A stretch of DNA of 64,000 nt from Sinomonas sp. ASV322 (GCF_030908245.1 NZ_JAVFJJ010000001.1:1-64000), one strand, 5' to 3'. Positions 1 to 12,790 are shown, numbered from the stretch's first letter. Numbers and translations are program-made. The notes: generated from the letters alone by a model not told the origin.

Positions 1-89
1 ACACGCGCACCCGACCCCCCAGGGGGCCCGGACGCACCGCAACCCAGACATCCCACCCCCACCACAAAACCGGGGGCAGCGGAGAACAG

Positions 90-208
90 GTTACGGCGGC
101 CATAGCGTGGGGGAAACGCCCGGACCCATCCCGAACCCGGAAGCTAAGCCCCACAGCGCCGATGGTACTGCACCCGCCAGGGTGTGGGAGAGTAGGACAC
201 CGCCGGAC
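90..208 (+). rRNA. rrf: 5S ribosomal RNA
   Basis: The sequence is a textbook actinobacterial 5S rRNA. It contains the conserved core CCCATCCCGAACCCGGAAG and GCACCCGCCAGGGTGTGGGA, and its two ends (around 91-99 and 200-208) pair to form helix I. The length is about 119 nt. It is the last gene of an rRNA operon whose 16S and 23S genes must lie upstream of the window. The exact ends are estimated to within a few bases. Confidence 0.95.
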
Positions 209-218
209 AACACCACCC

Positions 219-246
219 GAGGGCCCCACAACGACGTGGGGCCCTC
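219..246 (+). terminator. rRNA operon terminator hairpin
   Basis: A perfect 11-bp stem (GAGGGCCCCAC with GTGGGGCCCTC) and a 6-nt loop lie 11 nt after the 5S gene. There is no long T-run, as is common for high-GC actinobacterial terminators. Confidence 0.8.
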
Positions 247-268
247 ACCCACTTAACAGGACCCCCCC

Positions 269-325
269 GGAGCACCCGAGGCCCAACCCGCAGCACCCGA
301 GGCCCGACCCCGGAGCACCCGAGGC
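269..325 (+). repeat. Three short direct repeats after the rRNA terminator
   Basis: The unit AGCACCCGAGGC occurs three times (near 271, 292 and 314) at about 21-nt spacing between the rRNA terminator and the next gene. No function is evident. The rest of the 247-464 gap holds no gene; it carries the leader of the next CDS. Confidence 0.6.
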
Positions 326-464
326 GGGAACACGACTTCCCCATTAGACTGGATTGTCAGCTTTCGCCCGGCATCGGGCAGAGCGCCACAGGATTTATTG
401 GCCGCGGCCGATCGCCGCGCTGTTTGCAGCCGCCCCATTGCGCCTGCACGAGGAGAGGAACCAC

Positions 465-2783
465 ATGGCAGAGGACTTCGGACGCGGTCAGGGCGGACGG
501 GGGTTCGGTGGCCCGCGTCGCGGGGCCGGGTCGGGACGTGGCTCTGACCGCTCGGGTGGTGCCTTCCGCAGGACGAACAGCTCGGGCGGAGAGCCTCGCG
601 GGTTCAGGGACCGTCGTCGCGATGGCGGCGAGGGCCGTCCTTACGGGGAGCGCAGCGACCGTCGTCCGTACGGTTCGGGGGAACAGAGTGAGGGCGGCGA
701 GCGCCGCCCCTTCGGTGATCGCGAGCAGCGTGGTGAGCGTCGGCCGTACGGGGATCGCGGGGATCGTCCGCGGTTCGACCGCGGCGAGCGCGGCGAAGGC
801 CGTCCCTTCGGCGATCGCGAGCAGCGTGGAGAGCGTCGTCCGTTCGGCGACCGTGACCAGCGTGGAGAGCGTCGTCCGTTCGGCGACCGTGACCAGCGTG
901 GAGAGCGTCGTCCGTTCGGCGACCGTGACCAGCGTGGTGAGCGTCGGCCGTACGGGGACCGTGGGGATCGTCCGCGGTTCGACCGCGGCGAAGGCCGCCC
1001 CTTCGGTGATCGTGAGCAGCGTGGTGAGCGTCGCCCCTTTGGTGATCGCGAGCGTCGTCCGTTTGGCGATCGTGAGCAGCGTGGTGAGCGTCGCCCGTAC
1101 GGGGACCGCGGGGATCGTCCGCGGTTCGAACGCGGCGAGCGCGGCGAAGGCCGCCCCTTCGGTGATCGCGAGCAGCGTGGTGAGCGTCGCCCCTTTGGTG
1201 ATCGCGAGCGTCGTCCGTTCGGCGACCGCGAGCAGCGTGGTGAGCGTCGCCCGTACGGGGACCGTGGGGATCGTCCGCGGTTCGACCGTGGCGAACGCGG
1301 CGAAGGCCGTCCCTTCGGTGATCGCGAGCAGCGCGGTGAGCGTCGCCCGTTCGGCGACCGTGAGCAGCGTGGTGAGCGTCGCCCCATTGGCGATCGCGAG
1401 CGTCGTCCGTTCGGCGACCGTGACCAGCGCGGTGAGCGTCGCCCGTATGGTGACCGTGCCGAGCGCCCCGAGCGGCCGCCGCAGGATCGCGAGCGTCGCC
1501 CGTACGGGGACCGTGGGGATCGTCCGCGGTTCGACCGCGGCGAGCACGGCGAAGGCCGCCCGTTCGGCGACCGCGAGCAGCGTGGTGAGCGTCGCCCCTT
1601 CGGCGACCGTGAGGGCCGCCCGTTCGGCGACCGCGAGCAGCGTGGTGAGCGCCGCCCGTACGGGGAACGCGGGGATCGTCCGCGGTTCGACCGTGAGGAC
1701 CGCGGCGGGCGGGGCGGCTTCGGAGGGCCCCGCCATGAGACGCGCGAGGACCGCGGAGAGGGTTTCCACCGCGAGCACAATGCTGCCGACCTGAGGGCTT
1801 CCAACCGCGCCGACCGGGAGCGTTCGCCCGAGATTGACCCTGACGTGACGGGCAAGGAGCTCGACCGCGGCACGGCCGGGCAGCTCCGGACCCTCGAGAG
1901 CCGCAGCGCTGAGTGGGTCGCGAAGCACCTCGTCATGGCTGGTCGCCTCATCGACCTTGATCCGGAGCTCGCGTTCCAGCACGCGCTGGCGGCGAGCCGC
2001 CGTGGTGGTCGGATCGGTGCCGTGCGGGAGGCCGTCGGCATGACGGCGTACGCGGCGGGCCACTACGACGACGCCCTGCGCGAGTTCCGCACCTTCCGGC
2101 GGATCACGGGCTCGAGCATCCACCTTCCGCACATGGCGGACTGCGAGCGCGGTCTTGGCCGCCCGGAGAAGGCGCTTGAGCTGGCCCGCTCCGAGGAGCA
2201 GAACATGCTCGACGCGGCCGGCAAGGCCGAGCTCGCGATTGTCGCGTCCGGCGCCCGCGCCGACCTCGGTGACTACCCGGGCGCGGTCGAGGAGCTTGAG
2301 ATCCCGCAGCTTGACATCAACCGGGCGTTCTCCTTCAGCCCGCGGCTGTTCGAAGCCTATGCGGACGCGCTTTCGGCAGCTGGCCGTTCGTCCGAGGCCG
2401 CCAAGTGGTACCGCCAGATCGGCGTCGCGGAGAGCGCGCTCGGGGTCGGCGAGTTCGAGGAGCCGGACATCCTTGACCTCGGTTGGGACGAGGAGGAGGA
2501 GCGCCGCGAGGAGGAAGCCCGCCGGGATCGCGAGCACGAGGCTGCTCCGGCGGAAGGCGAGGCTGCTCGGGTGGAAGGCGAGGCTGCGGCCGAGGAAGTA
2601 GAGGAAGACGAGGAAGGCGTCGAGGACTCTGATGCCGACGAGCCCGCCCAGGGCCTCGCCGAGGATGAGATCGGCGTGACCGAGCGCGACGCGGCTGAAA
2701 CAGAGGCATCCGCCGTTGAGGCAGCCGAGGCGATGGGCGTCGACGAAGAGCCTCGCGACGGCGGCGCCGAGCACGGCGCCTGA
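465..2783 (+). CDS. Repeat-expanded Arg/Asp/Gly-rich protein with TPR-like domain and acidic tail
   Basis: The product is 772 aa. ATG 465 is chosen because AGGAGAGG lies 7 nt upstream. There are three parts. Residues about 1-75 are Gly/Arg-rich (RGFGGPRRG). Residues about 75-430 are tandem units of the type RRPFGDREQRGE, RRPYGDRGDRPRFDRG, clearly low-complexity and probably disordered. Residues about 465-660 form a helical TPR-like region (AAGHYDDALREFRTFRRI). The last ~100 residues are Glu/Asp-rich. Actinobacteria commonly carry a conserved protein with this TPR-like domain next to the tlyA/nadK/recN cluster; the long RGG-like repeat block is unusual. The mixed positive block and negative tail suggest RNA binding or phase-separating behaviour, but that is inference. 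The next gene starts 1 nt downstream, so they are co-transcribed. Confidence 0.85.
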   Translation: MAEDFGRGQGGRGFGGPRRGAGSGRGSDRSGGAFRRTNSSGGEPRGFRDRRRDGGEGRPYGERSDRRPYGSGEQSEGGERRPFGDREQRGERRPYGDRGDRPRFDRGERGEGRPFGDREQRGERRPFGDRDQRGERRPFGDRDQRGERRPFGDRDQRGERRPYGDRGDRPRFDRGEGRPFGDREQRGERRPFGDRERRPFGDREQRGERRPYGDRGDRPRFERGERGEGRPFGDREQRGERRPFGDRERRPFGDREQRGERRPYGDRGDRPRFDRGERGEGRPFGDREQRGERRPFGDREQRGERRPIGDRERRPFGDRDQRGERRPYGDRAERPERPPQDRERRPYGDRGDRPRFDRGEHGEGRPFGDREQRGERRPFGDREGRPFGDREQRGERRPYGERGDRPRFDREDRGGRGGFGGPRHETREDRGEGFHREHNAADLRASNRADRERSPEIDPDVTGKELDRGTAGQLRTLESRSAEWVAKHLVMAGRLIDLDPELAFQHALAASRRGGRIGAVREAVGMTAYAAGHYDDALREFRTFRRITGSSIHLPHMADCERGLGRPEKALELARSEEQNMLDAAGKAELAIVASGARADLGDYPGAVEELEIPQLDINRAFSFSPRLFEAYADALSAAGRSSEAAKWYRQIGVAESALGVGEFEEPDILDLGWDEEEERREEEARRDREHEAAPAEGEAARVEGEAAAEEVEEDEEGVEDSDADEPAQGLAEDEIGVTERDAAETEASAVEAAEAMGVDEEPRDGGAEHGA

Positions 2784-2784
2784 C

Positions 2785-3768
2785 ATGCGTGCGGCCTTCA
2801 TCGACGCGTTCGACGCGGTCCTGTCCGATCTCGACGGCGTCGTCTATGCCGGCCCGCATGCGATCCCCGGGGCGCCAGAGGCGCTCCGGGGACTCGCGTC
2901 ACGCGGAGTGCGTCTCGGCTATGTGACGAACAATGCGTCGCGTTCGCCCGCCGAGGTCGCCGCGCACCTGCGCGAGCTCGGGGCACCCGCGGAAGAGAAC
3001 GACGTCGTCAGCTCGGCCCAAGCTGGCGCCGAACTGCTCGCGCGGAAGGTCGCTGCAGGCTCGAGAGTCCTCGTGACGGGCAGCGCGGCTCTCGCGCATG
3101 AGGTGGAGATCCGGGGGCTCGTCCCGGTGCGCTCGGCGCAGGACGGCCCGGTCGCCGTCATCCAGGGCTTCAGTCCCGACCTCGGCTGGCGCGATCTGGC
3201 CGAGGCATCCTACGCGGTTGCCGCGGGGGCCGTGTGGGTCGCGACGAACACAGACTGGTCGATCCCGCAGGCCCGCGGTATGGCGCCCGGCAACGGCACT
3301 CTCGTCCACGCGGTCCGCGCCGCAACCGGCAAGGAGCCGCTCGTTGCGGGCAAGCCCGAGGCGCCCCTGTTCCTCGCTGCGGCCGAGCGGCTCGGCGCCA
3401 AGCGGCCCGTCGTCGTCGGCGATCGCCTCGACACGGACATCCTCGGGGGCAACCGCGCGGGATTTGCGACGGCGGCGGTGCTCACGGGCGTCGACACGCC
3501 CGAGACGATCCTCGCGGCCCGTACGGCAGAGCGCCCTGGCTACATCCTCGCGACGCTCTCGGACCTCTACGCGCCCTACCCCGATGTCGAGGCAGTCGAC
3601 GGCGGGTGGCGGGCTGGCGGTTCAACGGCCCGCGTCGACGGCAGGGTGCTGCGCGTGAGCGGGGCACGCGGCGATCTCGACGCGTGGCGCGCCGCGTGCG
3701 CCGCCTGGTGGGACGCGCGCCCGCACGCGGACGAGGCCGCGGCGCCTGAACTGGTCTGGGAGGACTGA
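2785..3768 (+). CDS. HAD-IIA family hydrolase (NagD / phosphoglycolate phosphatase-like)
   Basis: The product is 327 aa. HAD motif I is SDLDGVVYAG with nucleophile D15 and acid/base D17. Motif II is VTNNASRSP, and motif IV is VVGDRLDTDILGG. The insertion of a C2-type cap between motifs II and III matches subfamily IIA. Known members dephosphorylate small phosphometabolites such as 2-phosphoglycolate, p-nitrophenyl phosphate or pyridoxal phosphate; the substrate here is unknown. ATG 2785 lies 1 nt after the stop of the upstream gene, which supports translational coupling. A HAD-IIA gene before tlyA is a conserved actinobacterial arrangement, suggesting metabolite repair. Confidence 0.85.
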   Translation: MRAAFIDAFDAVLSDLDGVVYAGPHAIPGAPEALRGLASRGVRLGYVTNNASRSPAEVAAHLRELGAPAEENDVVSSAQAGAELLARKVAAGSRVLVTGSAALAHEVEIRGLVPVRSAQDGPVAVIQGFSPDLGWRDLAEASYAVAAGAVWVATNTDWSIPQARGMAPGNGTLVHAVRAATGKEPLVAGKPEAPLFLAAAERLGAKRPVVVGDRLDTDILGGNRAGFATAAVLTGVDTPETILAARTAERPGYILATLSDLYAPYPDVEAVDGGWRAGGSTARVDGRVLRVSGARGDLDAWRAACAAWWDARPHADEAAAPELVWED

Positions 3769-3796
3769 AGATAGCCGCCTCGATAAGCTGGGGTGC

Positions 3797-3979
3797 ATGA
3801 GCCACGAGCCTCTCGACGAACAGGCCGCGCCTCCGGCCGATGACGGTTCCGGCGTGGTGGACCGCGCGCTGAACCTGCTCGAGGCCGCGCAGGCGCTTCC
3901 GGGCGCCGAGCGCGCGGAGGCGTTCGAACGGTTCCACGATGCGCTCGCGTCAGCCCTCGACGAGGAGCCGGGGGCGTAG
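3797..3979 (+). CDS. Small conserved acidic protein between HAD phosphatase and TlyA
   Basis: The product is 60 aa, rich in Ala, Glu and Asp, and predicted helical (RALNLLEAAQALPGAERAEA). It lies between the HAD gene and tlyA on the same strand, with 3 nt to the tlyA GTG start. Small ORFs at this position recur in actinobacterial genomes. No function is known. The compact spacing and codon bias like the neighbours argue that it is real. Confidence 0.65.
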   Translation: MSHEPLDEQAAPPADDGSGVVDRALNLLEAAQALPGAERAEAFERFHDALASALDEEPGA

Positions 3980-3982
3980 CGC

Positions 3983-4831
3983 GTGCCCCGACTCGATCTG
4001 GAACTCGTGCGGCGCGGGCTTGCGCGGTCGCGGACCCATGCGGCGAAGCTCATCGCCGACGGCCACGTCGCGGTGCGCGGGAAGGCCGCGGCCAAGGCAT
4101 CGCTCGACGTTGCGGAGGACGATGCGATCGACGTCGAATCCTCCGACCACGACCGCTACGCGAGCCGCGCAGGCCACAAGCTTGCGGGGGCCCTCGCCCG
4201 CTTCCCCGACATCGATCCACGCGGCCTCCGCTGCCTCGACGCGGGCGCGTCGACGGGCGGGTTCACCGACGTCCTGCTGGAGCGCGGTGCGGCGCGGGTC
4301 GCCGCCGTCGACGTCGGGCACGGCCAGCTCGTTGACCGGCTCCGCGACGATCCGCGCGTCGACGTCTTCGAGGGGCTCAACGTCCGTGATCTGGTGCCCG
4401 AGTCCATCGGCGGGCCCGTCCAGCTCACGGTGGCGGATCTCTCGTTCATCTCCCTGACCCTCGTCGTCGGCCCCCTCGCGGGCTGTACCGTCCCGGGCGG
4501 CGATCTGCTCCTCATGGTCAAGCCCCAGTTCGAGGTGGGCCGGGAGCGGCTCGCGAAGACCGGCGTCGTCAGCTCGCCCCGCGAACGACGGCGCGCGGTC
4601 GCCACCGTGGCGCAGGCCGCGGTCGACGCCGGCGTTCGCCTTCGCGGGCTTGCGGAGAGTCCCCTGCCGGGTCAGGACGGCAACGTGGAATACTTCCTGT
4701 GGCTGACCAGGCCACGCGCGGACGACGCCCATCCCGACGGCGCGACGGCTATCGAGGAGCTCCTCGCGACCGTGTGGCCCGAGTCGACTGAACCAGCGGT
4801 ACCGATTGCACGAGGAGAGGCACCACGATGA
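3983..4831 (+). CDS. tlyA: TlyA, 16S/23S rRNA (cytidine-2'-O)-methyltransferase
   Basis: The product is 282 aa with a GTG start. The N-terminal S4 RNA-binding domain (LVRRGLARSRTHAAKLIADG, ~7-26 onward) is followed by an FtsJ/RrmJ-type Rossmann methyltransferase with SAM motif CLDAGASTGGFTDVLLERG and catalytic-type K/D/K residues. TlyA methylates C1409 of 16S and C1920 of 23S rRNA, and its loss confers capreomycin resistance in mycobacteria. Its stop overlaps the nadK start (ATGA), so it belongs to an operon with nadK and recN, as in Mycobacterium. Confidence 0.95.
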   Translation: MPRLDLELVRRGLARSRTHAAKLIADGHVAVRGKAAAKASLDVAEDDAIDVESSDHDRYASRAGHKLAGALARFPDIDPRGLRCLDAGASTGGFTDVLLERGAARVAAVDVGHGQLVDRLRDDPRVDVFEGLNVRDLVPESIGGPVQLTVADLSFISLTLVVGPLAGCTVPGGDLLLMVKPQFEVGRERLAKTGVVSSPRERRRAVATVAQAAVDAGVRLRGLAESPLPGQDGNVEYFLWLTRPRADDAHPDGATAIEELLATVWPESTEPAVPIARGEAPR

Positions 4832-5840
4832 GTCGACGCGTCCTCGTCCTCGCCCACACGGGCCGGGAGGATTCGATGGTCGCCGCACGCGAGGCGTGCG
4901 CCCAGCTCCACGGCTCGGGACTCGTGCCGGTCATGTCCAACCAGCAGCAGCGGGACCTCGAGGTCCATTTCGGAAGCCTCGACCACCCCACCGAGATCCT
5001 CGGAGTGGACGTCGAGCTTGCCGAGGTGGAGCTCGTCATGGTCCTCGGCGGCGACGGCACCATCCTGCGGGCCGCAGAGCTCGTCCGTGGCGTCGATGTG
5101 CCGCTCTTGGGCGTCAACCTCGGCCACGTCGGGTTCCTCGCCGAAAGCGAGCGCGCCGACCTCGCGCAGACCGTCCAGTGGGTCGCGAGCCGGAGCTATT
5201 CGGTCGAAGAACGCATGACGATCGACGTCACGGTGTGGGTCCAGGGGCACAAGGTCGCGCACAGCTGGGCGCTCAACGAGGCCGCGATCGAGAAGGCCAG
5301 CCGCGAGCGGATGATCGAGATCGTGACCGAGGTCGATGGGAAGCCGCTCACGTCCTATGGCTGCGACGGGATTGTGCTGGCCACCCCGACCGGCAGCACG
5401 GCCTACGCCTTCTCAGCGGGCGCCCCCGTCGTGTGGCCGGAGGTCGAGGCGCTCCTCATCGCCCCCATCAGCGCCCACGCACTCTTCGCGCGGCCGCTCG
5501 TGGTGTCGCCGCATTCACGGCTCGCGGTGGAGGTGCTCAACCGCACCGATGCCCAGGGCGTCCTGTGGTGCGACGGCCGGCGGAGCTACGAGCTCCCACC
5601 CGGGGCGCGGGTCGAAGTGACCCGCTCGCCGCGACCCGTGCGGCTCGCCCGGATCAGCGCGACCCCGTTCTCGGCGCGCCTCGTGCGGAAGTTCGAACTG
5701 CCGATCCACGGCTGGCGCGGTCCGGTACCGGTCGGAAGCAACGGAAGCGGCCAGGTTCCGGAGCTGCCAGCTCAGCCGTGGGCCGGCAAGAGCCTCGGCC
5801 CGCGGAGGTTCGCGGGCGAGGACGGGAAGGAGATCGACGA

Positions 5841-5844
<4 letters not shown>
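4828..5844 (+). CDS. nadK: NAD kinase
   Basis: The product is 338 aa. The diagnostic GGDGT motif is at residues 74-78 (VMVLGGDGTILRAAE), followed by NLGHVGFLAE and the NAD-binding ATPTGSTAYAFSAG loop. It phosphorylates NAD to NADP using ATP or polyphosphate. It overlaps tlyA by 4 nt upstream and recN by 4 nt downstream (GTGA). The C-terminal ~35 residues beyond the fold are low-complexity and typical of actinobacterial homologues. Confidence 0.96.
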
Positions 5845-9382
<3,538 letters not shown>

Positions 9383-9389
9383 GCCGCCC

Positions 9390-10040
9390 GTGACGACGCA
9401 CGCGCCGCGGCCGCACCTCGAGGATGCCCTCAGTCCGCGGCGCGTGCTCGCCTCGGAGCCCGTCTACCGCGGCAGGATCTGGGACGTGCGGTCCGACACG
9501 TTCGAGCTCGCGCCCGGCTCCGAGCCGCTTCATCGGGATTTCATCGACCACCCCGGCGCCGTCGCGATCCTCCCCATGGATCAGGACGGCAAGGTCCTCC
9601 TGCTCCGCCAATACCGTCACCCGGTCGGCATGGACTTGTGGGAGATCCCCGCGGGCCTGCTCGACGTGGACGGCGAGTCGAATCTTGACGCCGCGGCGCG
9701 CGAGCTCGCCGAGGAGGCGGACCTTGTGGCCTCCGAGTGGCACGTCCTCGCCGACTTCTTCAACTCCCCGGGGTCATCGAGCGAGGCGATCCGGATCTAC
9801 CTCGCGCGGGGCCTCGCGGAGATCCCGCATCACGAGCGTCACGAGCGCACTCATGAGGAGTCCGAGATCGTGTTCGCGTGGGTGGACCTCGACGAGGCCG
9901 TCGGAGCGGTCCTTCAGGGCCGCCTGCACAACCCGAGCGCCGTCGTCGGCATCCTTGCCGCGCACGCCGCGCGCCGCTCCGGCTTCGCCGAGCTGCGCTC
10001 CGGGGACGCGCCTTGGCCTGCCCACCCGGCCCAGCGCTGA
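9390..10040 (+). CDS. NUDIX hydrolase, ADP-ribose pyrophosphatase type
   Basis: The product is 216 aa with a GTG start 7 nt after pyrG. The Nudix signature lies in [20 protein letters not shown] followed by EADL. The upstream WEIPAG and the [14 protein letters not shown] region match the ADP-ribose pyrophosphatase (NudF-like) subfamily, which hydrolyses ADP-ribose to AMP and ribose 5-phosphate. The same gene sits between pyrG and xerD in Mycobacterium and Arthrobacter. Its stop overlaps the xerD start. Confidence 0.88.
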   Translation: MTTHAPRPHLEDALSPRRVLASEPVYRGRIWDVRSDTFELAPGSEPLHRDFIDHPGAVAILPMDQDGKVLLLRQYRHPVGMDLWEIPAGLLDVDGESNLDAAARELAEEADLVASEWHVLADFFNSPGSSSEAIRIYLARGLAEIPHHERHERTHEESEIVFAWVDLDEAVGAVLQGRLHNPSAVVGILAAHAARRSGFAELRSGDAPWPAHPAQR

Positions 10041-11020
10041 TGGCGGGCGAGGCGGTCAGGGCATCGCCCGGGACAGCGCCGCTGTCGGCCCTTGACGTTG
10101 CCGTGGGCGACTATCTGCGGCATCTGTCGGTCGAGCGGGGCCTCGCCGCGAATACGCTCGCGGCCTATCGCCGCGATCTGCGCCGCTACACGGACTACCT
10201 CGCGTCGGAGGGGGTCGCGGCGCCCGGCGAGGTGGCGCGCCGGCACGTCGCGCGCTTCGCGGAGGCGCTGCGCGACGGCGCCGACGGCGGGACACCTCTC
10301 GGCGTGCGCTCGGCGGCCCGCGCCGTCGTCGCCGTCCGCGGCCTGCACCGATTCTGGGCTCTCGAAGGGACGACGGCGGGCGACCCGGCCGCGGACGTCC
10401 ACCCGCCGCTCGCGGGGCAGCGGCTCCCCAAGGCGATCCCGGTCGACGACGTCGCGCGCATCCTCGAGGCGGCGTCCGCCGACACGCCGACGGGGCTCCG
10501 CGATCGCGCGCTCCTCGAGTTCCTCTACTCGACGGGCGCCCGCATCAGCGAGGCGGTCGGGCTCGACGTCGACGACGTCCGGCTCGCGGGAGAGGGCGAC
10601 GGCGGACCCTCCATCGTCCGCCTGTTCGGCAAGGGCTCGAAGGCCCGGCTCGTCCCGCTCGGCTCGTACGGCGCGCGTGCTGTCGACGACTATCTCGTGC
10701 GCGCGAGGCCCATCCTCGCAGCCAAGGGAATGGGCACCCCCGCGCTCTTCCTCAACGCGCGGGGCGGCCGGCTCAGCCGCCAGAGTGCCTGGACGATCCT
10801 CAAGGACGCCGCCGAGCGTGCCAAGATCGGCCGCGACGTCTCTCCGCATACGCTGCGCCACTCGTTCGCGACGCATCTGCTCGAGGGCGGGGCCGACGTG
10901 CGTGTTGTCCAGGAACTCCTCGGACACGCGTCTGTCACGACGACGCAGGTCTACACGCTCGTGACCGCGGACACCCTGCGTGAGGTGTACGCGGCGGCTC
11001 ATCCGAGGGCGCGGGGCTGA
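10040..11020 (+). CDS. xerD: Site-specific tyrosine recombinase XerD
   Basis: The product is 326 aa; the TGATG junction links it to the upstream NUDIX gene. The N-terminal SAM-like core-binding domain ([20 protein letters not shown]) is followed by the catalytic domain with R ([17 protein letters not shown]), H-x-x-R ([17 protein letters not shown]), H ([11 protein letters not shown]) and nucleophile Tyr in VYTLV. It resolves chromosome dimers at dif with XerC. In many relatives parA-scpA-scpB follow immediately; here 29 kb intervene. Confidence 0.93.
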   Translation: MAGEAVRASPGTAPLSALDVAVGDYLRHLSVERGLAANTLAAYRRDLRRYTDYLASEGVAAPGEVARRHVARFAEALRDGADGGTPLGVRSAARAVVAVRGLHRFWALEGTTAGDPAADVHPPLAGQRLPKAIPVDDVARILEAASADTPTGLRDRALLEFLYSTGARISEAVGLDVDDVRLAGEGDGGPSIVRLFGKGSKARLVPLGSYGARAVDDYLVRARPILAAKGMGTPALFLNARGGRLSRQSAWTILKDAAERAKIGRDVSPHTLRHSFATHLLEGGADVRVVQELLGHASVTTTQVYTLVTADTLREVYAAAHPRARG

Positions 11021-11068
11021 TGGGCACCGCTGTCTGTTCTGGGGCGCGCGGCTGATGGGCGCCGCTGT
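11007..11068 (+). repeat. 35-bp tandem duplication of the xerD/mutT junction
   Basis: Bases 11007-11033 and 11042-11068 match at 25 of 27 positions, offset by 35 bp. Each copy carries the GGCTGATGGGC stop/start junction. Copy one contains the xerD stop (TGA 11018) overlapped by a dead ATG 11020. Copy two holds the ATG 11055 used by the NUDIX gene. The duplication separates two genes that were probably once overlapped. Confidence 0.8.
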
Positions 11069-11531
11069 ATCAATTTGTTTCCTCCTCCGCGACGGCGCGG
11101 CAGGTCGTGAGGTACTGCTCGGCCGCAAGAAGCGCGGCTTCGGCCACGGCAAGGTCGTGGGGCTCGGCGGCCACATCGAGCCGGGGGAGACCGCGGCTCA
11201 GGCCGCCATCCGCGAGCTTTTCGAGGAGGCATGCGTCGTCCTCGACCCTGCCGCCGTCCAGCCCGGCGGGAGCGTCGACTTCCGCTTCCCGGCGAAGCCC
11301 GAGTGGGACATGGACTGCCGCATGTTCACGTGCACGGCCTGGACGGGCGAGGTGTGCGAGACCGAGGAGATCGCGCCCGCGTGGTACCGCGTCGACGCGC
11401 TCCCGCTCGAGGACATGTGGCAGGACGCCGACCACTGGCTCCCGATGGTCTTGGCAGGGACCGTCGCGGACTTCCTCGTGGAAATGGCCGAGGACAACGA
11501 AACGGTCGCCCGCTTCGCCGTCCTCGGATAG
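11055..11531 (+). CDS. MutT/MTH1-like NUDIX hydrolase (8-oxo-dGTP diphosphatase candidate)
   Basis: The product is 158 aa. The pattern RGFGHGKVVGLGGHIEPGET followed by AAIRELFEEAC is a full Nudix box (G-x5-E-x7-REL-x-EE-x-C). It resembles MTH1-type sanitising enzymes (GFGKGKWNGFGGKV in human MTH1) more than the ADP-ribose type. Likely role: hydrolysis of oxidised purine nucleotides. It starts 34 nt after xerD because of a local tandem duplication, and ends before a strong bidirectional terminator. The substrate is inferred from family only. Confidence 0.8.
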   Translation: MGAAVSICFLLRDGAAGREVLLGRKKRGFGHGKVVGLGGHIEPGETAAQAAIRELFEEACVVLDPAAVQPGGSVDFRFPAKPEWDMDCRMFTCTAWTGEVCETEEIAPAWYRVDALPLEDMWQDADHWLPMVLAGTVADFLVEMAEDNETVARFAVLG

Positions 11532-11549
11532 GTACTGGGCGACCTTCCC

Positions 11550-11583
11550 CGCAATGGTGCCGCGGGTTCGCGGCACCATTGCG
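11550..11583. terminator. Bidirectional terminator between convergent mutT-like and prpC genes
   Basis: A perfect 15-bp stem (CGCAATGGTGCCGCG with its complement at 11569-11583) and a GGTT loop lie between the converging genes. Confidence 0.85.
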
Positions 11584-11604
11584 GGTTAGGGCGCCGGCGC
11601 GGCC

Positions 11605-12756
11605 TCAGTCGAGGTGGCGTTCGTCGGGACCGTTGTACGCGCTGAGCGGGCGGATGAGCGAGTTGCTCTCGAGCTGCTCCATGATGTGAGCCGTCCAGCC
11701 GACAATGCGGCTCGCGACGAAGAGCGGCGTGAACGTCGGGATGTCGAAGCCGATGAGGTGGTAGGCCGGCCCCGTGGGGTAGTCGAGGTTCGGCTTGATG
11801 CCCTTGGCCTCGTCCATGGACTGCTCGAGCCCGTCGTAGAGGCCGAGGATCTCGGGGCGGCCGTAGTAGGCGATGAGATCGTCGAGGGCGGCCTTCATCG
11901 TGGGAACACGCGAATCGCCGTGCTTGTAGACGCGGTGGCCGAAGCCCATGACCTTCTTCTTCTGGGCAAGCGCGGCATCCATCCAGTCCTTCGCCCGGCG
12001 CTTCGCGTCCTCGTGGGATTCGCCCGGGTCGATGCCGATCTCCTCGAACGTCTCCATGACGGCCTCGTTGGCCCCGCCGTGGAGCGGGCCCTTGAGCGCG
12101 CCGATCGCCGCCGTGACGGCCGAGTGGAGGTCGGAGAGGGTCGACGTCACGACGCGGGCCGTGAAAGTCGAGGCGTTGAACGAGTGCTCCGCGTAGAGGA
12201 TCATCGAGACCTCGAACGCCCGGACGACCTCGGGCGCGGGCTCTTCGCCGAACGCCATCCAGAGGAAGTTGGCCGAGTAGCCGAGGTCGGCGCGCGGTTC
12301 GATCTGCTCCTGCCCGTGGCGGCGGCGCTGGTCGTAGGCGACGACGGCGGGCATGGCCGCGAAGAGCTCGGCGGCCTTGGCGAAGTTCGCATCGCGCGAG
12401 GAGTCCTCCGCGCGGGGATCGCGGGCCCCGATCACGGACGCCGCGGTACGGCACACGTCCATGGGGTGCGACGACGTCGGAAGCTCGTCGATGACCTGCT
12501 TGATGACCGGATCGAGCGCCCTGCCCGCGCGCTCGAGCTGCTCGAATGCGGCGAGCTCCTCCTGCGTGGGGAGCTCCCCGCGCCAGATGAGCCACGCGAC
12601 CTCCTCCATGCTGCACCGCGCGGCGAGCTCCTGCACGGGGTAGCCGCGATAGAGGAGGGAGTTGGTCTCTGGGTTGACCTTCGAAATGGCAGTGTAGTCC
12701 ACCACCACGCCGGTGAGACCCTTCTTGATCTCGTCTGTGTTCGATTGCTGCGTCAT
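11605..12756 (-). CDS. prpC: 2-Methylcitrate synthase / citrate synthase
   Basis: The product is 383 aa. ATG 12756 is preceded by GAAGGAG. The citrate-synthase motifs GALKGPLHGGANEAVM (active-site His), MGFGHRVYKHGDSRVPTM (second active-site His) and a terminal Arg region (VASRIVGWTAH) are present. It condenses propionyl-CoA (and acetyl-CoA) with oxaloacetate. At ~380 aa it is the short type found in prp operons. As the third gene after prpD and prpB, its role in propionate detoxification through the methylcitrate cycle is well supported. Confidence 0.93.
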   Translation of the reverse strand: MTQQSNTDEIKKGLTGVVVDYTAISKVNPETNSLLYRGYPVQELAARCSMEEVAWLIWRGELPTQEELAAFEQLERAGRALDPVIKQVIDELPTSSHPMDVCRTAASVIGARDPRAEDSSRDANFAKAAELFAAMPAVVAYDQRRRHGQEQIEPRADLGYSANFLWMAFGEEPAPEVVRAFEVSMILYAEHSFNASTFTARVVTSTLSDLHSAVTAAIGALKGPLHGGANEAVMETFEEIGIDPGESHEDAKRRAKDWMDAALAQKKKVMGFGHRVYKHGDSRVPTMKAALDDLIAYYGRPEILGLYDGLEQSMDEAKGIKPNLDYPTGPAYHLIGFDIPTFTPLFVASRIVGWTAHIMEQLESNSLIRPLSAYNGPDERHLD

Positions 12757-12790
12757 GGCAGGGCTCCTTCGCTGGTGGCTGCCTGAGGCC

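Noticed and set aside
641-1720. Short direct repeats suggestive of a CRISPR array
   Set aside because: Units are in frame, of variable length and without unique spacers; they encode RRPFGDREQRGE repeats.
357-2801. An 814-codon open frame on the minus strand opposite the repeat protein
   Set aside because: It mirrors the repeat codons; composition (Thr/Leu/Arg repeats) is an artefact of high GC, and there is no ribosome-binding site.
4806-5840. N-terminal extension of the RecN frame across nadK
   Set aside because: The translated extension is Arg/Pro/Gly-rich and lacks any fold; RecN proper begins at GTG 5841.
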